Source of the DNA: Enterococcus villorum
Lineage (GTDB): Bacteria; Bacillota; Bacilli; Lactobacillales; Enterococcaceae
NCBI RefSeq assembly: GCF_007990225.1
Contig: NZ_BJWF01000006.1
Span: forward strand, 1 to 64,000
Direction of reading: 5' to 3'
Length of the DNA stretch: 64,000 bases
The notes beneath the pieces are model-generated. The model had not been told where the DNA came from. It saw only the letters and a list, made by a program, of their open reading frames with translations, and searched no databases. The first letter of the stretch is position 1, and each line of letters opens with the position of its first letter. The position numbers and the translations under genes are program-made. Of the stretch, positions 58,000 through 64,000 are shown in pieces.

Positions 58000-58155
58000 G
58001 TTGGCATTTTGTTCCTCAGTTGGACAGAAGCTGTTAAAAAAAGACAAATCAAATTATTTACTAAAAAAAAGCTTAAGAGAGGTGTCTTATCTTTTGTTTC
58101 GCCTCAATTAGTGATAAAATTGAGCGTAAGAGTCTAATTAATTCGAGGTGTCTTT

Positions 58156-59010
58156 GTGAAGAAGTTCAATCCTAATAAAAATATTATTATTACCTTAGTT
58201 ATTGTTATCATTGTGGTGACGATATTAAGTGTGACAGCTGCGCAGCGAGCGAATGAAGGAAAACCAAATTTCTTCCAATCTCTCGTTAATGACAGTGTTT
58301 CATTTGTTGATCGTGCTATCTCTGCGCCAGTAAGATGGGTGGAAAATGGCGTGGATTCCGTCCATAATCTCTTTTCTACGTATTCTGAAAACGAGCGCCT
58401 AAAAGAGAAAATCGATAGTTATGACGAACTAGCGTTAAAAAATAAAAATTCTCAAAAAGAAATCGAAGCTTTAAAAAAAGAACTTAACTTAAATCAAACA
58501 TTGACTAATTATGAAAAGGTAACCGCAAACGTTATTACACGTTCACCGGATACGTGGCAAGATATGTTGATCGTTGATAAAGGTTCAAAAGATGGTATTG
58601 AAGTCAACATGGCCGTGATGGCACAAAAAGGGCTGATTGGTCGTGTAGTGGAAGTGAATAATGCTTCATCTAAAATTGAATTGCTCACATCATCAAATGA
58701 AAGTTCAAATCATTTCCCAGTACGTGTATCTTCTTCTAGTGGCGAAGCATTTGGGTTGCTAAAAAATTACGATGAAAAACTGCAAGCTTTGGTTATTACA
58801 CAATTGACTGGTGATACTAATATCAAAGAAGGCGATGTTGTTCAAACTTCTGGTTTAGGTGGAAATTCACCCGCAGATTTACCAATTGGCACAGTAATCA
58901 AAACTAAACCAGACAGTTATGGATTGGATCGAGAAGTATATGTTAAACCTTATGCCGGGATGTATGATTTGCCAGTGGTGACGATCGTGCAGCGGCTAGT
59001 GGAGGATTAA
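58156..59010 (+). CDS. mreC: Rod shape-determining protein MreC
   Basis: 284 residues: an N-terminal transmembrane helix (IIITLVIVIIVVTILSVTAA), a coiled coil (about 78-110, NERLKEKIDSYDELALKNKN) and an extracellular beta-barrel region with VDKGSKDGIEVNMAV and QTSGLGGNSPADLPIGTV. It scaffolds the elongasome. GTG start with SD GAGGTG. Enterococci are ovoid, so its role is in peripheral wall growth. mreD follows three bases later. Confidence 0.95.
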   Translation: MKKFNPNKNIIITLVIVIIVVTILSVTAAQRANEGKPNFFQSLVNDSVSFVDRAISAPVRWVENGVDSVHNLFSTYSENERLKEKIDSYDELALKNKNSQKEIEALKKELNLNQTLTNYEKVTANVITRSPDTWQDMLIVDKGSKDGIEVNMAVMAQKGLIGRVVEVNNASSKIELLTSSNESSNHFPVRVSSSSGEAFGLLKNYDEKLQALVITQLTGDTNIKEGDVVQTSGLGGNSPADLPIGTVIKTKPDSYGLDREVYVKPYAGMYDLPVVTIVQRLVED

Positions 59011-59013
59011 TGT

Positions 59014-59523
59014 ATGCTGAAAAAAGAAACAATGAAATACTATTTGCCAGTTGTATTATTTCTTTTTATGTTGATCGATGGACATTTAACTAGAATGTTT
59101 ATTGAATGGTCAAACGGAGAATACATGGCTAGTGCACATTTTCTAATTTTAGCTTTGCTATTTTGTAGTTTGAAATTTTCAAAAAGGTATTTGTTGATTA
59201 CAACCATCATTTTAGGTGCGATCTTTGATACCTACTATATAGGAGTAATTGGTATTTATGCTGTAGCGATCCCATTGATGGTATTACTCATGTATTCAAT
59301 GAGCGCCTACATCCATTTCAATATATTTACAGAATTTTTTAGTATGATCATTTTTGTGACAGGCTATGAATTATTTACGCTAGTTGTCCAACTGATCTTC
59401 AAATTGGTCTCTGTAAATAACACGTACTTTATTACAAGATACCTCGGTCCAACATTATTACTAACGATGATTCTTTTTGTCGTCTTCGTTTTTCCCTTTA
59501 AGAAATTATTCAGTGATGAATAA
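59014..59523 (+). CDS. mreD: Rod shape-determining protein MreD
   Basis: 169 residues with about five membrane helices, typical of MreD, which partners MreC in the wall-elongation complex. Recognisable GAIFDTYYIGVIGIYAVAIPL. SD GTGGAGGATT overlaps the end of mreC. sagA lies downstream with its own promoter. Confidence 0.9.
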   Translation: MLKKETMKYYLPVVLFLFMLIDGHLTRMFIEWSNGEYMASAHFLILALLFCSLKFSKRYLLITTIILGAIFDTYYIGVIGIYAVAIPLMVLLMYSMSAYIHFNIFTEFFSMIIFVTGYELFTLVVQLIFKLVSVNNTYFITRYLGPTLLLTMILFVVFVFPFKKLFSDE

Positions 59524-59659
59524 TTTCTTTTTTTTTATGCATTTTTCTGAAATGTACGTAGTGTTCAATGAATAAAGAATGAAACTTTCAATTTTGTCAT
59601 TTTAAAATTTTATTTTGAAATGTTTTTGTAACATAACTATTATCTCGTTGACATACTGC

Positions 59660-59670
59660 TATGGTACAAT
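59660..59670 (+). promoter_or_regulatory. Extended -10 promoter of sagA
   Basis: TATGGTACAAT fits the extended -10 pattern TRTGNTATAAT, about 75 bases before the sagA GTG. A TTGACA at 59648-59653 is too close to be its -35. The rest of 59524-59741 is AT-rich without a gene. Confidence 0.5.
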
Positions 59671-59741
59671 TTTTATATCGTTAAGAAAGACTTAAATATA
59701 TTTAGATATTTATTAAATTAAGCCAGTCGGAGGAATGAAGA

Positions 59742-61259
59742 GTGAAAAAGAGTTTATTATCAGCGGTAATGCTAAGTTCAATCGCTTTAACTGCCGTGGG
59801 ATCACCGATCGCTGCCGCGGCGGACGATTTTGATTCACAGATACAACAACAAGACAAAAAAATTGCAGATTTACAAAACCAACAATTAAGTGCACAATCA
59901 CAAATTGAAGCATTAGAAGGTCAAGTTTCTGCTATCAATACAAAAGCACAAGATTTATTGGCAAAACAAGATACATTACGTAAAGAATCTACTCAATTAA
60001 AAAAAGAAATTGCAGATTTACAAGAACGTATTGAAAAACGTGAAGCAACAATCCAAAAACAAGCACGTGAAACTCAAGTAAAAAATACTAGCTCAAACTA
60101 TATTGATGCTGTATTAAATGCCGATTCATTAGCAGATGCTGTTGGTCGTATCCAAGCAATGTCTTCCATCGTAAAAGCGAACCAAGACTTAGTACAACAG
60201 CAAAAAGAAGATAAGCAAGCAGTAGAAGCGAAAAAAGCTGAAAATGAAGCAAAACAAAAAGAACTTGCTGAAAACCAAGCTGCTTTAGAATCACAAAAAG
60301 GTGATTTACTAGCAAAACAAGCTGATCTAAATGTCTTAAAAACTTCATTGGCTGCTGAACAAGCAACAGCAGAAGATAAGAAAGCTGACTTGAACCGTAA
60401 AAAAGCAGAAGCAGAAGCAGAGCAAGCACGTATTCGTGAACAAGCTCGTTTAGCAGAACAAGCTCGTCAACAAGCAGCTCAAGAAAAAGCTGAAAAAGAA
60501 GCACGTGAACAAGCCGCTGCACAAGCTGCTTTATCACAAGCAACTTCAACAACAGAAAGTTCATCAACTGTGTCATCTTCAACAACAGAAAGCTCATCAG
60601 TTGCACAATCTTCAAGCGAAGAATCAACAACTTCTGAGTCTTCAACAACGACAACTGAAGAATCAACAACTTCTGAGTCTTCAACAACGACAACTGAAGA
60701 ATCAACAGTTCCTGAATCTTCTACAACAACAGAAAATTCATCAACTGACTCTTCTACTACTGAATCATCAGTAACAGAAAGTTCAACAGTTCCTGAATCT
60801 TCTACACAAGATTCAACAACAAGTACAAATACTAGCAATAGCAATAATTCAAATAATGCTACAACACCAACGACTCCGTCAACACCATCAACGCCTTCTG
60901 GTAGCGTAAACGGTGCTGCGATTGTCGCAGAAGCATACAAGTATATTGGTACACCATATGTTTGGGGCGGTAAAGATCCAAGTGGATTTGACTGTTCAGG
61001 ATTCACACGCTATGTTTACTTACAAGTAACTGGTCGTGACATCGGTGGTTGGACTGTTCCTCAAGAATCAGCTGGAGCTAAAATTTCTGTTTCTCAAGCA
61101 AAAGCAGGCGATTTATTATTCTGGGGATCACCAGGCGGAACTTACCATGTAGCCATTGCATTAGGTGGCGGACAATATATCCATGCACCTCAACCAGGTG
61201 AAAATGTTAAAGTTGGTTCAGTTCAATGGTACGCACCTGACTTTGCAGTAAGCATGTAA
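59742..61259 (+). CDS. sagA: SagA, secreted NlpC/P60 peptidoglycan hydrolase
   Basis: 505 residues. A signal peptide (about 1-27) precedes a long coiled coil (about 30-250, repeated Gln/Lys/Glu), a Ser/Thr/Glu-rich low-complexity region with tandem 13-residue repeats (about 290-340) and the NlpC/P60 domain (about 388-505). The catalytic triad appears as Cys418 (FDCSGF), His469 (TYHVAI) and His481 (YIHAP), with the same spacing as E. faecium SagA, a D,L-endopeptidase whose muropeptides stimulate host NOD2. GTG start with SD CGGAGGAATG. Essential for daughter-cell separation in E. faecium. Confidence 0.95.
   Translation: MKKSLLSAVMLSSIALTAVGSPIAAAADDFDSQIQQQDKKIADLQNQQLSAQSQIEALEGQVSAINTKAQDLLAKQDTLRKESTQLKKEIADLQERIEKREATIQKQARETQVKNTSSNYIDAVLNADSLADAVGRIQAMSSIVKANQDLVQQQKEDKQAVEAKKAENEAKQKELAENQAALESQKGDLLAKQADLNVLKTSLAAEQATAEDKKADLNRKKAEAEAEQARIREQARLAEQARQQAAQEKAEKEAREQAAAQAALSQATSTTESSSTVSSSTTESSSVAQSSSEESTTSESSTTTTEESTTSESSTTTTEESTVPESSTTTENSSTDSSTTESSVTESSTVPESSTQDSTTSTNTSNSNNSNNATTPTTPSTPSTPSGSVNGAAIVAEAYKYIGTPYVWGGKDPSGFDCSGFTRYVYLQVTGRDIGGWTVPQESAGAKISVSQAKAGDLLFWGSPGGTYHVAIALGGGQYIHAPQPGENVKVGSVQWYAPDFAVSM
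60618..60695 (+). repeat. 39-bp tandem repeat in the sagA Ser/Thr region
   Basis: Two identical 39-base units (60618-60656, 60657-60695) encode EESTTSESSTTTT; a third degenerate copy follows. Such repeats readily expand or contract, so linker length may vary between strains. Confidence 0.9.
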
Positions 61260-61263
61260 TAAT

Positions 61264-61304
61264 GAAAAGAGTTAGACCGTGAGAATAGTTCTAACTCTTT
61301 TTTT
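61264..61304 (+). terminator. sagA terminator
   Basis: Arms AAAGAGTTAGA and TCTAACTCTTT around CCGTGAGAATAGT, followed by a T-run. Confidence 0.9.
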
Positions 61305-61364
61305 GGTTTTTGTAACCTACTTGAGGGTGTGACAATAGAGTATACCCAAATGTCCTCTATTAAA

Positions 61365-61437
61365 TAAAAAATAAAGCCGACCCTACTGGCATAGGGTCGG
61401 CTTTCGTGTTGTAATAAACCAAATTATCACATTTCGT
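61365..61437 (-). ncRNA. Candidate small RNA, Fst-antitoxin-like (RNA II)
   Basis: On the minus strand, TTGCAA (61472-61467), 17 bases and TACACT (61449-61444) form a good promoter with no ORF after it. A ~70-nt transcript from about 61437 would end at a GC-rich terminator with arms AAAGCCGACCCTA / TAGGGTCGGCTTT (61372-61404) and a T-rich tail. TTCGTG direct repeats flank it on the plus strand. Size, repeats and strong terminator recall RNA II of par/Fst type I systems, but no Fst-like toxin ORF is found nearby. The stem may alternatively just terminate the minus-strand gene at 61639. I see nothing coding in 61305-61638. Confidence 0.35.
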
Positions 61438-61638
61438 GCTTAAAGTGTAGCATCCTTACTGCAAACTTGCAAATTTTCGTGTACAGTCTTATTGCTTCTA
61501 TTTCTCTTCAGTTATGAAATAAAGTTTTGTGTGTAGTAGACAGTGTCACATCACTCAAGTTTATTGCTGAACGTTAGAATGTTTCCAGGACGTCTATTTA
61601 TCGTTATCATTATCTGAATAAGATGATGGATAATAAAT

Positions 61639-62388
61639 CTACCTTTCCAGCGAAAGACCCTTTGTCTTTTCTTTGGAAAGTCTTTCATTAATCGCTTTAT
61701 TCATGTCATTCTCGTATGGTTTCACTGCTTCATTAAATCTTCTAGTAGTGCCATTTTCTATAACTTCCTTAAATCTTTTTGAAGAACTTGGAACAACTTT
61801 TTCTAATTTTTTTTGTACCTCCCTTTGCTTTTCTGGAAATAATTCAGAAAGTTTTATACTTAGTTCTTTATAAACCCCAGAAGTTTCATGTTCACGTAAG
61901 CTTTCTAAAAGTAATTTTTCAAATATTTTTTCTCGTTGTGCAACTTTTTGCTGACCTGATAAGTCAATTTTTGCTTCCAAAAAAGAGAAACGTTCTCTAG
62001 CTTCAAATACAATATTGTGTGCAATTATATCCATAGGGTTACTAACTCCAGAAAATAGATCATGATTTTCAAGGGAACATTGTCGTCTATCTAAACGAGC
62101 TCTTTCAGCTGGCACAAGTTGTTCTGTTTTGAATTTCTTACGTGTATCCACATCTAAATTAAGTCTATCAATAATTGTATTTATATAAGTTGGTACAGTT
62201 ATACTCATTGATGTAAAATAAGTAGTTAATCTATTTAACATAGTAGTTGTAGGTAGATTTGCTGAATCTACAATTATTTTATTGAGAATAGCAACAAAAA
62301 AATCCAGCAATTCTGATGCATATGTACTTTTATGAGATATTCCATCGTCTTGAAAGGTATTATTTGATTCTTGATCCAAATTTATCAC
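61639..62388 (-). CDS. Hypothetical protein of the accessory segment
   Basis: 249 residues, highly charged and mostly helical, without signal peptide or membrane helix. The N-terminal part (ASELLDFFVAILNKIIVDSANLPT) is mildly hydrophobic; the rest is rich in Lys and Glu (LFPEKQREVQKKLEKVVPSSSKRF). SD AAGGAGTG precedes the ATG. No family recognised. More AT-rich than the flanking core genes, suggesting acquired DNA. Confidence 0.6.
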   Translation of the reverse strand: MINLDQESNNTFQDDGISHKSTYASELLDFFVAILNKIIVDSANLPTTTMLNRLTTYFTSMSITVPTYINTIIDRLNLDVDTRKKFKTEQLVPAERARLDRRQCSLENHDLFSGVSNPMDIIAHNIVFEARERFSFLEAKIDLSGQQKVAQREKIFEKLLLESLREHETSGVYKELSIKLSELFPEKQREVQKKLEKVVPSSSKRFKEVIENGTTRRFNEAVKPYENDMNKAINERLSKEKTKGLSLER

Positions 62389-62585
62389 TCCTTATTTGCA
62401 AAAATATCTTTTAATTAATTATACAAAAAAATAAATTTTTTCTAACTCAATTTTTTCTTAAAAAAAAATCCAATACATTATTGATAGGTCTGGGGCTAAA
62501 AATTCTAATTTGAATTGGAACCATAAAATTGAAAAAAGTATTCAAAAATAAATTATAGTAATTTAAGTAATACAAATTACTCCAA

Positions 62586-63020
62586 TTATTTAATTAAAAA
62601 CAAATTATCTATAGAGAAAAATAAAATGAACAGTACATTTACCAAAGAAATAGTTAAAGCAAAGTAAAAGAGTGTTTTATAAAATTTCATTGAAAGCTTT
62701 GTTTTTTCTTCAATCAAAAAATATAATAGAACAAAACTAGCTAAAGGTGTGATAAATGAAGCAATAGATAAAAAGAGTAAGAATTTCTTTAAATCTTTAT
62801 TCGGTCTTTCTAGAGGTAAACAGGTTTCTTCTTTTTCAGTAAATAAAAAAGATAAAGGAACATGATAATATTGACTAAGTAATTTCAGATTTTCTATATC
62901 AGGTAAAGTGTTCCCATTTTCCCAATTTGAAATAGTTTGACGAGAAACATGAAGCTTTTCAGCTAAGTTTTCTTGTGTTAAACCATGTTCTTTTCTTAAT
63001 CTTTTTAATTTTTCTTTCAT
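62586..63020 (-). CDS. XRE-family regulator with C-terminal membrane helices
   Basis: 144 residues. An N-terminal helix-turn-helix (LKRLRKEHGLTQENLAEKLHVSRQTISNWENGNTLP, residues 4-39) is followed by two hydrophobic helices (about 78-101 and 115-140), so the DNA-binding domain is tethered to the membrane. SD GGAGGTATG. It is divergent from the secreted-protein gene at 63140 across a 119-bp region and is the likely regulator of that gene. Such HTH-membrane proteins often sit beside bacteriocin or stress genes. No cognate ligand is evident. Confidence 0.8.
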   Translation of the reverse strand: MKEKLKRLRKEHGLTQENLAEKLHVSRQTISNWENGNTLPDIENLKLLSQYYHVPLSFLFTEKEETCLPLERPNKDLKKFLLFLSIASFITPLASFVLLYFLIEEKTKLSMKFYKTLFYFALTISLVNVLFILFFSIDNLFLIK

Positions 63021-63045
63021 ATCATCATACCTCCAGTTTTATTGA

Positions 63046-63062
63046 TGTAAAGCATATGTAAA
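63046..63062. promoter_or_regulatory. TGTAAA-N5-TGTAAA direct repeat
   Basis: The half-sites TGTAAA (63046-63051) and TGTAAA (63057-63062) fit the WalR consensus TGTWAH-N5-TGTWAH exactly, in the divergent region between the XRE regulator and the secreted protein gene. It could equally be the XRE protein's operator or chance in AT-rich DNA. Confidence 0.35.
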
Positions 63063-63139
63063 AGGATTTAGACAGACGTTTTTTAAACAATTTGGCATAA
63101 TAAAATTGTAATTTAAAAAAATAAAAGAAGGAAGGCTAT

Positions 63140-63615
63140 ATGAAAAAAATTTTTTGTTTTATGGAACATTAGTGACTACTTTTATGACAATTGGGAGTGC
63201 GATCATGCCAATTACAACACTTGCTTCAGAAACTGAACCATTGATTTCTCAAGGCGCTACTTCTGTTACTAAAAGCGATATTCAGCAACAATTCAATTTG
63301 AGTGATGATTTTATGCATTCTATTAATAGAACGATTTCATTTACTCTGACTAAAGAGCAACAAGAAAAAATAGACCAACTTTTAAATAAACGTATTTCAG
63401 GAAGAATAATTGGCATTGATGATGTTTTAGAATTGATAGTTATTGCTGGAGCAGGATACGCTGCTGGACACTGGGCGGCTAGTGAAGCGCATAAACGTTT
63501 TGGTTTAAGTGCTCCTAGTTATAAATCCAATCGCTGGTGGTGGAGAGCTGGTATTTCAGCAGTAGCGGGTATTCCTGCTGCTATAGGATTTGATGATTAT
63601 TTCTATGGGATCTAA
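63140..63615 (+). pseudogene. Secreted small protein of unknown family, frameshifted in its signal peptide
   Basis: SD GAAGGAAGG precedes ATG 63140, which reads MKKIFCFMEH then stop. The main frame is one base out of register: open from 63154 it encodes LFYGTLVTTFMTIGSAIMPI-TTLAS (signal peptide with cleavage site near TLAS), then ~125 residues ending in a Gly/Ala-rich hydrophobic stretch (IVIAGAGYAAGHWAA) and a Trp-rich tail (SNRWWWRAGISAVAG). One extra base in the A7-T6 run at 63143-63155 would join MKK to that signal peptide. TTG 63154 as start lacks SD. A toxin or bacteriocin precursor is plausible; family unknown. Confidence 0.5.
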
Positions 63616-63766
63616 GAGAAGTATTAAAAAAAGATTGCGTCTATTTCAAATCATTTTTATATTATTGATGCTAGTATGTTTGTTTAAAGAGTTATATGTT
63701 CTTGCGTTTAGTTTTGGTGTCACCTCTAGTATATTTTACATGTTTCAAAAATCTAAAAATATCTGA
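63605..63766 (+). CDS. Tiny membrane protein overlapping the secreted-protein gene (immunity candidate)
   Basis: 53 codons starting at ATG 63605, eleven bases inside the end of the preceding gene. A basic N-terminus (SKRSIKKRLR) is followed by a hydrophobic region that can form two helices (LFQIIFILLMLVCLF and LYVLAFSFGVTSSIFYMF). No separate SD is obvious, which suggests coupled translation. The overlap and topology fit an immunity or anti-toxin membrane protein, but there is no homology evidence that I can see. A strong terminator follows. Confidence 0.5.
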   Translation: MGSKRSIKKRLRLFQIIFILLMLVCLFKELYVLAFSFGVTSSIFYMFQKSKNI

Positions 63767-63767
63767 T

Positions 63768-63820
63768 AAAAAAGAAAACGGAGCAAAAAATCTGATTTTT
63801 TGTTCCATTTTCTTTTGATG
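63768..63820 (+). terminator. Terminator after the secreted/membrane pair
   Basis: Arms about 22 bases long, AAAAGAAAACGGAGCAAAA and TTTTGTTCCATTTTCTTTT, with a CTG loop; near-perfect pairing with two mismatches and T-rich 3' arm. Confidence 0.85.
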
Positions 63821-63888
63821 TTCTAATGATAAAATGTAGAAAAATACTTCTACTTTTTAGCTTCTTCATCCACTTACTAGAAAAATTA

Positions 63889-64000
63889 CTAAATAAATTC
63901 TTCAGAAAGCTCCATGAACTCTTGTATATCTTCCAAGACCATGTTAATTCCTGCTTGCCAGAAATCTGGTTTTGTTAGATCGACTCCTAAATGTTTTTGA
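63889..64000 (-). CDS. M3-family oligoendopeptidase, C-terminal end (partial)
   Basis: The last 36 codons of a gene entering from the right edge: HLGVDLTKPDFWQAGINMVL then EDIQEFMELSEEFI and stop. The G(V/I)D-x-PDFW-x-x-G pattern followed by a helix with EF-x-x-L matches the C-terminus of PepF-type M3 zinc oligopeptidases. The catalytic HExxH region lies outside the window. Confidence 0.7.
   Translation of the reverse strand, partial: QKHLGVDLTKPDFWQAGINMVLEDIQEFMELSEEFI

Noticed and set aside
59648-59670. TTGACA plus TACAAT as a standard sagA promoter
   Set aside because: The two hexamers are only 11 bases apart; an extended -10 fits better.
60479-61006. 175-codon minus-strand ORF opposite sagA
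   Set aside because: Low-complexity Val/Ser/Asp translation is the antisense of the Ser/Thr/Glu-rich repeats; no SD and no domain.

Overview
The window is a low-GC Firmicute chromosome. Gene content and order point to an Enterococcus of the E. faecium group: a SagA-type NlpC/P60 hydrolase next to mreCD, a PASTA kinase/phosphatase pair downstream of priA-def-fmt-rsmB, a ThiT thiamine importer, and the radA-yacL-gltX-cysE-cysS-mrnC-rlmB-rae1-sigma block. The SagA catalytic domain has the enterococcal C/H/H spacing, but its N-terminal half differs from E. faecium SagA as I remember it, so a relative such as E. hirae, E. durans or E. mundtii is at least as likely. Species is inference.

Layout. 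0-5.6 kb: variable segment with a broken SWIM zinc-finger gene, an Rrf2 regulator divergent from an NmrA-like oxidoreductase (with a palindromic operator between them), a DUF2798 membrane protein, a transporter remnant and small unknown genes. 5.6-7.7 kb: proBA (proline synthesis; proC is separate at 29.5 kb). 7.9-17.8 kb: dut-radA-yacL, gltX, a T-box leader, cysE-cysS-mrnC-rlmB-rae1, a SigH/ComX-like sigma factor whose ribosome binding site lies in a perfect hairpin, then veg. 17.9-19.6 kb: an ElaA-type acetyltransferase, two decayed small genes, and mscL. 19.8-29.3 kb: two M16 peptidases, a RodZ-like protein, pgsA, cinA, recA, rny. 29.5-34.1 kb: proC, mprF, ispE. 34.6-37.1 kb: zinc ABC importer with a Zur-like palindrome. 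37.2-41.7 kb: purR (with a PurBox), glmU, prs, and a TPP riboswitch controlling thiT. 41.8-47.2 kb: unknown gene, patatin-like lipase, PC4/YdbC protein, YicC, unknown, gmk, rpoZ. 47.5-58 kb: priA-def-fmt-rsmB-stp-prkC and rsgA-rpe-thiN. 58.2-61.3 kb: mreC, mreD, sagA. 61.3-63.8 kb: AT-rich accessory segment with a possible small antisense-type RNA, an unknown gene, a membrane-bearing XRE regulator and, divergent from it, a secreted small protein overlapping a tiny membrane protein. The window ends inside an M3 oligopeptidase gene on the minus strand.

Most genes are housekeeping and cluster by function: cell wall and division (mreCD, sagA, rodZ-like, prkC/stp, glmU, mprF, pgsA), translation and RNA (gltX, cysS, def, fmt, rsmB, rlmB, mrnC, rny, rae1, yicC, rsgA) and DNA repair (recA, radA, priA). 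The parts most worth a second look are the 61.3-63.8 kb accessory cassette and its decayed counterpart at 18.4-18.9 kb, three loci each broken by one missing base in a homopolymer, the sigma-factor SD hairpin, a 36-bp in-frame duplication in the PASTA kinase, an apparent ATC start for rsgA, and families of intergenic palindromes.
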